Positions 21,157 through 32,300 are shown, counted from the stretch's first letter. The stretch: DNA of 64,000 nt from Nemertoderma westbladi (GCA_032718475.1 JAUCBJ010008313.1:124001-188000); one strand, 5' to 3'. Notes: generated by a model from the letters alone, not told the origin. Numbers and translations: made by a program.

Positions 21157-21398
21157 CTTAAATAATTCTCATATGTATACTCTTTATTACAGGTAGAACA
21201 AGTCAATTGATAGGTACGGAACTCCATTTCTTTACAACCAGTAGTTGATTCATGTCGTTTACAAATTTCTCTGCATGAAGTCACGACATGACACTTAAAA
21301 CAAGAATAACCTTCAAAATGTGACCGTAGGTGGCGTAAATAATTATGTCTAGTTACATTCATATGACAGAATGAACAACATTTTGTTATTTTATCCAT
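21157..21398 (-). pseudogene. polB: PolB N-terminal zinc-finger segment
   Basis: The ATG at 21398 starts a frame with repeated CxxC...H patterns: CSFC with later His residues, CFKC with a CKRH, and CSTC with a following His. Such finger arrays precede the polymerase in some invertebrate Maverick/adintovirus PolB proteins. The frame runs into the solo LTR at 21151. The next part lies beyond the LTR, in the same frame. Confidence 0.7.
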
Positions 21399-21594
21399 GT
21401 TAAAGTTTGTTTAGATTAATAATAATAATAATAATAATATATCACCAAAGATTAAAATAAAATGAAATGAAATGAAATGAAATGTTATTGACTATATCTA
21501 AACATTTATATGCTAGCGAGTGAAATAATTTTAAATCAATCACCAATCGCTTATGGGTATTGGAAACCTCAAAGAGTTTAACTTATGATCAGGT

Positions 21595-22653
21595 TTACAT
21601 TTTAGAATAATAATCTGGTTTCCATGGAGAATTAGTAACTGGATCTACTGGAACTAGGTTACAGGCAACTTTCTTTGCAGGTGATGCGTTGGTAAATTTA
21701 CTCGATGATCTTGGCTTCCGAGGTAATATTTCAGGAAAGACCTGTTGCGGTTGAGAGCAACTCTCTTCAACATCCGGATTAGGTGATGGGATCTCTACGA
21801 ATGCTTTAGGTTTATCCAAAAGGACAAAACCATCTACATTGGCTTCAGTAAGAGAAACACCATCCATAGCCTCTTTGAGAAAACTAATATGGGCTTTATC
21901 CTTCAAGTAATGCAACTCAATAGAATTTCCACCTGCTCCTACTTCAGTAGAATTATCGGTGTTGGTGATAATAATTTTTTTATTATTGGTTTTAATCATT
22001 TTGAGACGGTCTGATAATTGAATGATATTTTTATCAAAAAGATGCTTGTCTGTTTCATCGATTTGGGTGTCCCACTCTCGCAACAAAACGGTTAGTTCCT
22101 GATTTGACAAATTGAAACCCGTATAATAGTTAAAACCAACACTATCAGCGTATCTGAGGCTGATTTTCCATAAGCCAACATAGTTGGTTCCTTTAAAAGC
22201 TGTTACAAATCCAATAAACTCTGGATTTGATAATTCAATGTAGAATTGATCGCTAATAATCTCTAGCGGTGGAGAGAGAAATTGCAATAATTTCCCTCTG
22301 TATTGAATTAGAACTTCAGTAAAAGCTTTGTTGAGAACTTTACATTTGCCTTGTTTCTGAACGTAAACATCACCCGACGTGGGGTTGATAGAAATATTCA
22401 AATTTCCTTGCACAAAACGAAGAGCAGCATATATCCTACCTGGTATAATTGCTGGTCTGGATTGATGTTGGTTGTTGTTGGTTGTTTCTAGAATGTCTAG
22501 CAAATAGCGGGTATCTTGATGGGAAAAACAAATTAATTCGTTGTCCTCCTGAGATTCCACAATAAAATACTTGTTGTGAACGACGGTACAAGTATATTTA
22601 TTGTAAGTAAATTTCCAGCTATTTGTTGCTCCAGTTTTTTGCGTTAAGGCCAT
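21595..22653 (-). CDS. Uncharacterised 352-aa protein
   Basis: An intact frame starting MALTQKTGATNSW, first gene of the minus-strand viral block and upstream of polB. Residues 1-190 alternate strands and short helices (FTYNKYTCTVVHNKYFIVES, ISINPTSGDVYVQKQGKCKV). A Lys/Asn-rich middle follows. The last ~60 residues are Pro/Ser-rich and basic (RKPRSSSKF, SPAKKV), resembling a disordered tail with a nuclear-localisation-like patch. No enzymatic motif is visible. Position next to polB suggests a replication or DNA-binding role, but that is inference only. It is notable that this longest minus-strand frame besides polB has no break. Confidence 0.55.
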   Translation of the reverse strand: MALTQKTGATNSWKFTYNKYTCTVVHNKYFIVESQEDNELICFSHQDTRYLLDILETTNNNQHQSRPAIIPGRIYAALRFVQGNLNISINPTSGDVYVQKQGKCKVLNKAFTEVLIQYRGKLLQFLSPPLEIISDQFYIELSNPEFIGFVTAFKGTNYVGLWKISLRYADSVGFNYYTGFNLSNQELTVLLREWDTQIDETDKHLFDKNIIQLSDRLKMIKTNNKKIIITNTDNSTEVGAGGNSIELHYLKDKAHISFLKEAMDGVSLTEANVDGFVLLDKPKAFVEIPSPNPDVEESCSQPQQVFPEILPRKPRSSSKFTNASPAKKVACNLVPVDPVTNSPWKPDYYSKM

Positions 22654-22725
22654 AATAATAATAAATACGAAAAATATTATAAGTGATAAGTTTTAAACCG
22701 TATCGCTGTAATAAATTGACACCAT

Positions 22726-22973
22726 AGTTCTCACTCTAAAGTTGTGATGGTCGGAAAACAACACCTGAGAAAAATGATACTGATTCCGACATTGGGTATC
22801 GATCAAAAAACGAAAATTGAGCAAGACACTTAGCCCGATTTTCGTTTTTTGATGGATACCCAATGTCGGAATCAGTATCATTTTATGAGGTGTTGTTTTC
22901 CGACCAACGAATATACAACGAGTAAGATAATGAAGAAATTATTAAGGAAATAACACAATTTCAGAGTGAGAAC
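22726..22973. repeat. Large nested inverted repeat (hairpin)
   Basis: The inner pair, 22749-22817 against about 22837-22905, forms a ~68-bp nearly perfect stem with a ~19-nt loop. An outer imperfect pair (22726-22745 against 22954-22973) extends the symmetry. It lies about 70 bp beyond the start of the last viral gene, so it may be part of the viral terminus or a small foldback transposon inserted there. Confidence 0.85.
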
Positions 22974-23935
22974 AAAAAAATTAGATATGGTATCAATATA
23001 TTACCATGAAGATTACAAGTGATGAATTTTAATAAAAACATTCAGTTATATATAATTTCTGGATATGTGATGTGGCATAATCAACGTTGAAGAGATGGGA
23101 TGTGGCATAATCAACGACGAATAAGAAAAGAGATGGGATGCAATGTGGATGAATGGTTGGTTGGTTGGTTGCGTGGATAGGAAATACGCGAACGAATATG
23201 AATCATTGGGTTGTGCGTAATAATAATCAATAATCAATAATTATAATAAAAACGCGCAGTATAATGTTAGTAGTAGGCTTTCAATATGCCGCAGATGCTG
23301 AGGGTTAGGTTAGGTTGAGTAATAACTATGGAAATGTGAGAACGTGTACGTGACGCGTAGCGGAATTTCATGTATCATACTGGTTGGTTGGTTGGTTGGT
23401 TAGTTTGGTGACAGCAGCTGAGTAGCTCTAGCGGTGGGTAAATCGTTGAGTTGGCAATCGATATAATATAATAGCTCGGTGTGGCGTGGTATATGCATGG
23501 TGTGCGTAGATGGCCACGTCGTCCGTGACTGGCTCTATCATCGTTGTCATCATATACAGTATGTGGTAGCGTTGGGGAAAAGGGGAGTAACCGGAGGGCT
23601 AGGCAAGCAAGCATCGCTGTTGGTTGGTTGGTTGGTAGGTAACAGCAGTCGAGTAGCGATGGGATGGGTATGTGGGGGCTAGCCATGCATCGTGAGGTTA
23701 GGCTACGCGAAGATGAATATGCAACCATTGGTTGATGCAACGACGCGAATCAATTCTGACGGGTTGTAACAGCTGTCGAGTAAGGCGGGCATCGCGAGGT
23801 TAGGCTACGCGTAGGTGAATATCGCTGATTGGTTGATGGCAACGACGCGAATCAATACTGATGGTGACAGATGGTCATTAAACACCGTAATTTAGCTACG
23901 GAATTTGGCATTTTGAATAGTCCTCCGAGATATAG
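22974..23935. other. Spacer with (GGTT)n runs and diverged tandem repeats
   Basis: No gene supported. GGTT-type runs occur at about 23155-23170, 23380-23402 and 23619-23637. Two ~100-bp units sharing a GTGAGGTTAGGCTACGCG-like core and an ACGACGCGAATCAAT phrase repeat near 23685-23760 and 23790-23865. Open frames here are repeat-derived. Confidence 0.6.
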
Positions 23936-26587
23936 CCCATAGCCCAAGCTAGGGTGGACTATGGTGAGGAACCCTCATCCTCTACTACTGATATGGGGCA
24001 CAAGGTTCGCGACATCCTGAAGGGATCCGGGTTAAACCTGACCAAGTTCCAATCCAGCTCTGAGGAGTTTATGAAAGCCATAGAGGACAAGAGGCCAGAG
24101 TCGACCATGGATAACCCCACAACAGCCAAGGGACAGGACATGGTGAACAAAAGAGTAGAGTCTCAGCAGAAGGCACTAGGGATCGTGTGGAACCGGGAGA
24201 CAGACGAGTTCAAGTATCAGCTGAGCCAGGAGGGCGCGGACATCCACACAAAGAGGGGCTATGTATCGTACATAGCAAGGATATACGATCCCCTAGGCCT
24301 AGCATCCCCACTGTTAGTCACAGGGAAACAGATACTTAAGAAAGTTTATAAGCTAAAGGACGAATGGGATACAGAGGTCCCGGAAGAATTCAGGAAGCAG
24401 TGGAGTAAGTGGACGGAGAGTTTAGAACAGATGGGGACGTACAGCATGCCACGCGTGTATTTCCCGGATGGGGACATGGTGGATCTGGATCTACACATGT
24501 TCTCCGATGCGTCATTGGAAGCATACGTAGCGGCACTCTACCTAGTACAATGAGAGGGGGCTCATAAGCCCAGACTTGCATTCAGCAAAGCAAAGTCGAC
24601 GCCGCCAGATTTAGCATCGGTCCCGAAACTCGAGTTGACAGCCGCAAGATTAGGAGTAAGGGCCACAGCCTACTTGATGGACACTATTCCCAACATAGTG
24701 GAAACACACTACTGGACGGACTCCATTGTAGTGCTTGGTTGGCTACATAATGAGAAGATGAGATACCCTATATTCATCGCAAATAGGGTGGACGAAATAA
24801 GGGCGACGACTGAGTTGGAAAGGTGGCACTACTGCCCAACGGACGAGAACCCAGCAGACTTGTTATCGAGGGGCGTGGCACGCCACACTTTCTTAAAGAA
24901 GGAAGTATTGTGGCAGCACGGGCCACAGTTCCTGAACGATAGGACGGCCTGGCCACCAATGAAGAAGGTGGACCCGGGTTCGGAGGAAGTACCACCAGAG
25001 GAAGAGGGAGAAGACTCAGAAGGTGAAGAGATATATAGTCAGATGGCGAGGGAGATCAAGGAGGTGCAACCAAAATCAGAAGAACCATGCGATAACCCGA
25101 CGGATAAACTCCTCAGCTACAGCTCAAGCTGGTACAACACCAAGAAGCTGGTAGTGTACTGGAGGGCCTTCGGGGATTTCCTCAAGGGAGTTGGCAAGAA
25201 TGCCAAGAGGAAACCAAACATCGATCTGGAGGGAGCGGCCAAGGCCGTGATTCGGTATGAACAGAGAAAGAACTACAGCGACGAAGTGGGGCGCATCAGA
25301 AAACAACAACATCTTCGTCGGGACAGTGAGCTCATCACGCTGTCGCTACAACTCAATGATGACAGGATCCTAGTAATGAACTCTAGGGTGTTGAACAGCA
25401 ACAGTATTGTCATCCCACCAAAGCCCATCATCATCCCTAATGGAACGCTGATAGTCCACCAGATTATCTGGGACTCCCATAAGTCGATATTGCACGGGGG
25501 CACCAACCAGACCCTCACGGAGATACGGAGGACCTTCTGGATCACGCAGCTAAGAAAGAAGGTGAAGGCGGTAGTGGGGCAGTGCCAGACCTGCCGACGG
25601 ACGAGAAAGGAGCGGGCCTTACAGGAGATGGCGCCATTACCGGCCAGCAGGGTGAGACAGCATGATCCGCCATTCACGCACTGCGGTGTAGATATGTTTG
25701 GGGCGATAAAAATCAGGGTGATGCGGCACACGGAGAAGCGCTGCGGCATCATCTTTGTATGTAACAACACGAGGGCGGTAGGGATATAACTCGCCCAAGA
25801 CGCAACCGCATCGGCATTCATCAATGCCCTAGAGAGATTCAGAGACCACAAAGGTGGGACGATCGCAGTGATCTACTCCGATAATGGAACCAACTTTGTG
25901 GGCGTGGAGAACGAGCTGGTGGAGGCCTTGGACATCCTGGAAGGAGAGGAAGTCAGGGCAGCCATGAGGAGACGACAGGTGAAATGGGAGAGGAGGACGC
26001 CGTATGCTCCGCATGCTTTAGGATGCGTCGAGAGACTCGTGGGTAGTTCCAAGCATCTGATGACGAAGTTTATGAACACCCACATGGTGACAGAAGATGT
26101 ACTAAGGACGTTGCTAGCTAAGTGAGAGGGTATCATTAATAGCAGACCGCTATACCCAGAAAATGAGGACCCAGAATCACTAGATGTGCTGACACCCAGT
26201 CACTTTCTAATGGAGAGGCCGGCGACCATCGACATACGGGGTGTAGACCCAGATGACATACACTCCCGACAGAGTTGGAAAGTAGCTAAGGCGATAAGCG
26301 CAGAGTACTGGCGGGGGTGGGTCGAGGAATACCTACCCACGCTACATAGGAGGAGCAAGTGGAGAAATACCACTAGAGAGTTAAAGAAGGGTGATTTGGT
26401 GATCGTCACGGACGACACCATCATCAACAATCAGTGGAGGCTAGCAAGAGTAGTAGACACTTACTCCGACGAGGACGGAAGAGTCCGATTGGTGAAAGTG
26501 CGGATAGGGGGTAAGATAGGAGCGAAAGACAGGAAGACCTACAAGAGGGCTGTAGGTAAATGTTGCCTGCAAGAAGGGGCACCATAG
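23936..26587 (+). pseudogene. pol: BEL/Pao Pol: RT end, RNase H, integrase (E2)
   Basis: One frame runs throughout, with stops at 24551-24553 (TGA), 25787-25789 (TAA) and 26123-26125 (TGA). It starts at a VDYG that corresponds to the YVDD region of E4. Then come the KFQSSS, ALGIVW and IYDPLGLASP phrases typical of BEL/Pao RT. RNase H follows (LHMFSDASLEAYVAA, YWTDSIVVLGWL, ENPADLLSRG). Integrase has a CQTCRRTRK zinc site, CGVDMFG, YSDNGTNFVG and the CVERLVGSSK glutamate, and the protein ends with a DUF5641-like strand region (KKGDLVIVTDD). RT palm N-terminus, protease and gag are absent, so the 5' end is truncated. Confidence 0.88.
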
Positions 26588-26956
26588 AGTTTAGTCGTCC
26601 AAGTATTGGACTGAGGGGGGTGTGATTGAGGGTGAGACGCCCTTCCCACACAAAATATAAAAAAATAAAAAATAAATAATAAAATAATAAAATAATAGAA
26701 AGAGAGTAAGAGAAAGGTAAGTAATAGTACATAGTAAGTACGTAGTAAGTAAGTAGGCAGATAGAAGTTAGTTAGAGAGTTAGTAAGAGTAGTAAGAGGG
26801 TACATAGTACCGTTAGTTAGAGGGTTAGTAGTAAGAGGGTATGCGTAGTACCATTAGTAGAAGAGTTAGTAAGAGGGTACGTAGTACCGTTAGTAGAGGA
26901 GTTAGTAAGTACGTAGTACCGTTAGTTAGAGAGTTAGTAAGAGTAGTAAGAGTGTT

Positions 26957-28411
26957 TAAAGCTCATCTATCCCATCATAGTAGACATGTACCGAACAACA
27001 AGAGTCCCACAAGACAGTGCCAGTTCCCAAGAAGGGCAACCTAACACTCTATGGTTCTTTTCGGGGAATCTCATTGATCTCGATTGCTGCAAAGCTATAC
27101 AATAGGATTCTATTAAATCGCATCAGGGATCCCATTTAGAGACTGCTCCGTGGAATTCAGAATGGGTTCCGTAAAGGTCGTGGGACCATGGAGCCCATTT
27201 TGGCACTTAGAAGGATAATTGAAGAATTATCAAAAAAGAAACACAGGCATCTGGCTGTTATCTTTGTTGACTTCTTCAAGGCCTTTGATTCAGTCTCCCG
27301 CTCACGTATGTTCAGCATACTTTCATTATATGGGATTCCTGATGAAATTATTGCAGCAATCAGATCAGTATACGATGGTTCGACAACATTTGTGTCTACT
27401 GTTGACGGTGACACAGAACCATTTGAAGTGTTATGGGGCGTCCTCCAAGGAGACACACTTGCACCATTCTTGTTCATTATTGTGGTTGACTATGTTCTAC
27501 GCATGTCCTTAGATCATTATAATGATGATGGGGTGATGATAACTCCACCTACTGGCTCCAGAATTCGAGGAAATCCTGCCAAGTACCTAACTGATCTAGA
27601 CTTTGCTGATGACTTAGGAGTACTCTCAGAATCATTAGAGGGAGCCCAACGGCTCCTCAGCTCATTAGAACATGCTGCTTCTAGTGTTAGTCTTTTTATT
27701 AACTCCAGAAAGACCAAAATTCTGACAGTTAACTTTGAAAGTCCTCAGCAAGTCTCTGATCGGATGAGCATAAGCTCAAAGGATGGTATGCTTGAGCATG
27801 TGGACGACTTCTGTTACCTGGGATCATGGATCCGGAAGTCAGGTGAGGACCTTCGAATACGTAAGGGAAAGGCATGGGCAGCCTTGAATAGGCTTTCCAG
27901 GATTTGGAAGTCACCGAGAATTAATCGGAAACTTAAGGTCCGATTATTTAGAGCAGCAGTAGTTCCAGTACTCCTCTACGGGAGTCCATGCTGGGCTCTA
28001 ACTGCTGAGGACACCAAATCTCTGGATGGCACGTTCACAAGAATGCTACGCCGGGTTCATTGTGTCAAGTACAATGCACACATCTCCAACCAGACACTAT
28101 ATAACATTGGATGTGTCTCATTGGTTCCCCCAAGCTTGACACTAGAACAAAATCGCCTCCGCTTTGCAGGACATTGCTTTCGCCGTGAGGACCAGCCAGT
28201 GCATAATCTTGTACTTTGGCACCCTCATGGAGTGAATAAGCATGGTGGACAGCCCATGACTTTCTTGAGACGCATCTTAAAGGACACTGGCCTTAAAGAT
28301 GCAGATGATCTAGCAAATGTCATGGGTGATAGGGAGTTGTGGCAGTGCAATTTTGTTGACAAGCCGGCACAGCATTCTTAAAAATGCTGCTGCAATGCAG
28401 CATGCCGATCC

Positions 28412-28440
<29 letters not shown>
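26957..28440 (+). mobile_element. LINE copy 2 of the (TAG)n-tailed family
   Basis: The longest copy in the window, about 1.48 kb, inserted in the minisatellite. Its 3' end is TGCTGCAATGCAGCA, then TGCCGATCC and about ten TAG repeats, as in copies 1 and 3. The 5' end is truncated inside the RT. Target duplication cannot be fixed because the target itself is repetitive AGTAGTAAGAG. Confidence 0.88.
27018..28381 (+). pseudogene. Non-LTR reverse transcriptase (LINE copy 2)
   Basis: The frame holds the RT fingers (VPKKGNLTLYGSFRGISLIS), a TAG at 27137-27139, then NGFRKGRGT, motif A (VIFVDFFKAFDSV), motif B (GVLQGDTLAPFLFII) and the catalytic motif C FADD (LTDLDFADDLGVLS). The thumb and C-terminal region follow, to TAA 28379-28381. 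The thumb segment KAWAALNRLSRIWKSP and an RRLR-AGH-type C-terminus place it near RTE-like clades; the clade is unsure. Apart from the one stop the 397 codons after 27188 are open. The endonuclease is missing through truncation. Confidence 0.85.
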
Positions 28441-28443
<3 letters not shown>

Positions 28444-28905
28444 AGAGTAGTAAGAGGGTACGTAGTACCGTTAGTTAGAGAGTTAGTAAGAGTAGTAAGA
28501 GGGTACGTAGTACCGTAGTAGAGGAGTTAGTAAGAGTAGTAAGAGGGTACGTAGTACCATTAGTTAGAGGGTTAGTAAGAGTAGTAAGAGGGTACGTGCA
28601 GTACCGTTAGGAGAGTTAGTAGTAAGAGGGTACGTAGTACCGTTAGTTAGAGAGTTAGTGAGAGTAGTAAGAGGGTACGTAGTACCGTTAGGAGAGTTAG
28701 TAGTAAGAGGGTACGTGTAGTACCGTTAGTAGAAGAGTTAGTAAGAGGGTACGTGTAGTACCGTTAGAGGAGTTAGTTAGTGTGCTAGTAAGAGTTAGTA
28801 GTAAGAGGGTATGTAGTATCGTTAGTAAGAGTTAGTAAGAGTTATGAGAAGTTAGTTAGAATGTTAGTAAGAGTTAGTATAGTAAGAGAGTTAGTAGAGT
28901 TAGTA

Positions 28906-29326
28906 GTGAGAAGTGAGAGGGGGGCACGTGGGTACAGCAGGACAGATCGTGTAGGCCACACGGGACATACTACTGTACTGCACACCCCATAGAGTAGGTC
29001 AGAATAGGGATTATTAAAAATAAATAATCCATTATAAATATTAATAGCACAGTTGCAGAATTAAAATTAATAAAGAAAATCAAAATTCAACAAATTATAG
29101 TAAAAGAAGGCAAGAAATTCTAGAATATAATAAAAGTAATTAAATTTAGGGAATTTAGGAAATTTGGTACTATTAGGGAGTAAAATAGGAAAATCCAGCA
29201 ATAACCTAGTGTTCAGAGAGAGATAGGCCATTATCGGACCATACAGACCATCCTAACTACATAACTGACTTATATTGAGCCTTGGTAAGGCACCACCTTA
29301 TAGGTGAGCGATCGGGAGCGTTCGAA
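28906..29326. other. Spacer between minisatellite and 3' ORF of E2
   Basis: About 420 bp without a supported gene: an AT-rich stretch (29000-29180) following a GTGGGTACAGCAGGAC region. It occupies the place where a subgenomic promoter or splice acceptor for the 3' ORF could lie, but I see no decisive signal. Confidence 0.4.
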
Positions 29327-32300
29327 ATGGCGGAGAAACTTGTTAGAAAGAGAAAGGCGGATATGGGAGGAAAGGAAATACTAGTAGACTTCACCGAGAG
29401 GCATCCAGAGGAGAAGACGAGGGGATACTACGAGCGGTTGGAGAAGGGTCACAAAGCGCGAGCGCTACAGGACCATTTCAGGGAGGTGCACGAGAGGCGG
29501 CTGGTCGGGACCTATGGGATGCCGTCGCTAGACAATGCGATCTTCGAGCATTTCCACTACGTGGTAAAGGGAGACGAGGCGAAGTTCGGGATACCGAAGT
29601 ATCCGAGGGAACCACCGAAAAAGGACTGGAAGAGGTTCGTAATACGTAAGGGAAAGGCATGGGCAGCCTTGAATAGGCTTTCCAGGATTTGGAAGTCACC
29701 GAGAATTAATCGGAAACTTAAGGTCCGGGTATTTAGAGCAGCAGTAGTTCCAGTACTCCTCTATGGGAGTCCATGCTGGGCTATAAATGCTGAGGACACC
29801 AAATCTCTGGATGGCGCATTCACAAGAATGCTACGCCGGGTTCATTGTGTCTAGTTCAATGCACACATCTCCAACCAGACACTATATAACATTGGAGGTG
29901 TCTCATTGGTTCCCCCAAGCTTGACACTAGAACAAAATCGCCTCCGCTTTGCAGGACATTGCTTTCGCCGTGAGGACCAGCCAGTGCATAATCTTGTACT
30001 TTGGCAGCCTCATGGAGTGAATAAGCATGGTGGACAGCCCATGACTTTCTTGAGACGCATCTTAAAGGACACTGGCCTTGAAGATGCGGATGATCTGGCA
30101 AATGTCATGGGTGATAGGGAGTTATGGCGGTGCAATTTTGTCAAGAAGCCGGCACAGCATTCTTAAAAATGCAGCTGCAATGCAGCATGCCGATCCTAGT
30201 AGTAGGAAGAGGTTTGTAGAGTCCGTCAGCAGGGGAGGATACATGGTCCTAGATGACGAAGGGACCGTGGAAGACAAGGAGGGTTCGAGAAGAGGGTCGG
30301 CGGGGTCGGCCAGAACCATACTTCTGCATTTTGCCGCGCCAAATGGGGACATGTTCCTGTTCAATCTGGGAACGTATGGGAAGAAGAACGGGCCGAAGTT
30401 AAACCGGTTGCCAAGGGTGGTGCCGAATGTAGTAAGAGAGAAGTCGACGATAAAGGTGGGATCGGCGATCCGCGACGATGCGGAGAGGATCATCGGTCCG
30501 GAGACCCCCAACCTCCTGGATACGCAAACGGTCTACATGGCTATGACAGGGCCAGCCGGATTTGGACTAGTAGAGAACACGGGCCATTGTGGAGCGGTGG
30601 CGATGGGCCAGCTAATGGGGCTCGTATGCCACAAGCCAATGGACTGGGGTAAATTCAGGGAGGAGTACGGAGCGGAGTTGGCGAACTCGCTGAAGTGGGG
30701 AGCGAGGCCGGGGAAACAAGAGGTGTATCCATTCCGGAGAGGAGCGATAAAGATATATCAGAAGCGATATATCCTGCAGGAGGATTGGATAATGATAGGT
30801 TTATTAAACCTATTCATGGCCGTGGTTATCGAAAGAGAGCCAACGGCGTTTCTGCTATCGGGATCACCCCTGAACTACAGAAGAGCCTTCAGAGTGGCTT
30901 TTGAGAGTCTGGTAGACCACCCGGGGCTGAAGGGCGAGTCGGTATACTACAACTGCCGATATCTAGTAGACAGGGAGGTGGATACACCATATCAGAGGTG
31001 GGAGAAGCTAGAGGCGGATAGACAAGAGGATAAGTGATTGGAAGAAATGGCTAGATGAGAGAGGAGGGAGGCAGATGAAAGAGAGGCGGAAGCTAGAGGA
31101 GAGGGCTATGGGTTCGAGGCCCAGGCCTTGGATGATTTACAATGGACATCAGGGAGCTCGGGCAAGTCTCTAGGGTGAGAGTTGGGGTGGACGGAAGGAT
31201 CGCCGAAACAGTCGACATCGGGATTACAGGCGACACCCATACCAGCGGGCGCCGAGGGCGATTTCATGAAGAGAAGGCCAGGGGAACTGGAAGGATGGAG
31301 AGTCACGGGCGAGAGCCAAGGTGGGAAGGGACACAGTGGATCTACCGGGATACCGGGTTTGGAGCCACTCCCAGCAGAGGACGAGGATGACGACGAGTTC
31401 GGAGAGATGCCGCCCATCGGGAGAATCGACCACTCGGACACGGACTGGGTTGGCGGGAGATTGGTGACGGCCAGCGGGGCGAGGGCCTTCTGGGATAGAC
31501 ACGGCAAGCGGGCCTGGGTGCATGAGGAGCCAGCAATGGATTTCGCGGGGAGCACCATCAGCTTGGGCGAGCAACCAGGAACGGCACCATAGGTAGTATT
31601 CAGAGAGACGATGCCCAGGCGAGACGAGGAGATAGACATGGACAGGGACGTTAACGTCCAGAAGTTTGCTTACCAGCGACTCCATAGACCGAGGAGATTG
31701 CTTGGGGCGAAGGACGACTTGGGGCGGGACGCATTGGTACTCGGCTGCGATTACTGCGGGAGGCTTACTCACCAGGAAAGGAGCTGCTTGTACCGATTCC
31801 AGAAGGGGACAAGTTGCCTCTACTGCTGCGAGTCGAGTCATAGGATGGGGGCATGTCCACAGTTGCACAACCGATGTTCTAAGTGCAACTTCCGGGGGCA
31901 CTACGGACGCCAGTGTGACTGGATGGACGACGAGGAGAAGTTTAAGATCTTCGAGGAGTTTGCCGATGTCCACGTCATGATGCAGCAGTGGATGAAGGCC
32001 CAGGAATTCCGGTGGGGTTTCTTTAATATTAACCAGGAGGCCCATCTGGAAATCATCAAACGGAGGCTTCCGTTTACTTATCAAGAAGTATCAACGGCAG
32101 CATCGTATGCGGGAGTGATGCATACACAGAGATATTTAGACAGATGGACGCCACAGAACCGGGGAGAGTTCAGAGATTTCCTGGCGGAGCATGTGCCGCG
32201 GGCCATGAAGGTGATCCTATGGGATGATACTAGGGGGAAGCAGCAGGGGCATTCGGAGGGGCCACCTGCGAAGCGATACCGGGAGCTAATAACACCAGCG

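Larger units (their letters stand above)
14082..21398 (-). pseudogene. polB: Protein-primed family B DNA polymerase, broken by three insertions
   Basis: Pieces in order on the minus strand are: a Cys/His-rich N-terminus (21398-21157), a second segment (20616-20130), the exonuclease-containing segment (17399-16144), and polymerase segments (16143-15450 and 15370-14615) ending in the family C motif SDTDSL. A decayed C-terminus follows, to TAA 14082-14084, with LRPKLYSI and a KGI segment. A solo LTR (with CGTGT duplication), a foldback element and a piggyBac-like element (TTAA duplications) separate the first three pieces. Discounting each insert with one duplication leaves the frame in phase. 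Further frame changes fall near 16144, 15450-15370 and 14615. In relatives this enzyme replicates the linear genome from a terminal protein. Confidence 0.85.
4640..22690. mobile_element. Endogenous adintovirus / Maverick-Polinton-like DNA virus
   Basis: Two gene blocks point toward each other: plus-strand genes at 4848-11492 and minus-strand genes at 22653-12426. Recognisable together are a packaging ATPase, a double-jelly-roll capsid, a penton-like protein, an adenain-like cysteine protease and a protein-primed family B DNA polymerase. That set defines Maverick/Polinton and adintovirus elements. Subtracting four later insertions leaves about 13.8 kb, close to the usual size. No complete integrase is seen, and the terminal inverted repeats are not identified; the left end abuts the E1 LTR and may continue beyond it. 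Large genes are broken, while several small ORFs are still open. This is an old, non-functional copy. Confidence 0.85.
26700..28905. repeat. ~45-bp minisatellite, split by a LINE
   Basis: Units based on GTTAGTAAGAGTAGTAAGAG plus GGTACGTAGTACCGTTAGT are arrayed at 26700-26956 and 28441-28905. The two parts are separated by the LINE at 26957-28440. Each unit contains the palindrome GTACGTAGTAC. The array sits inside E2, between pol and the 3' ORF. Confidence 0.85.

Noticed and set aside
23046-23740. Open frames in the GGTT-rich spacer
   Set aside because: Composition is driven by microsatellites and no domain is seen.
24774-26430. Several minus-strand frames opposite E2 pol
   Set aside because: They are shadows of the GC-rich coding strand of RNase H and integrase.
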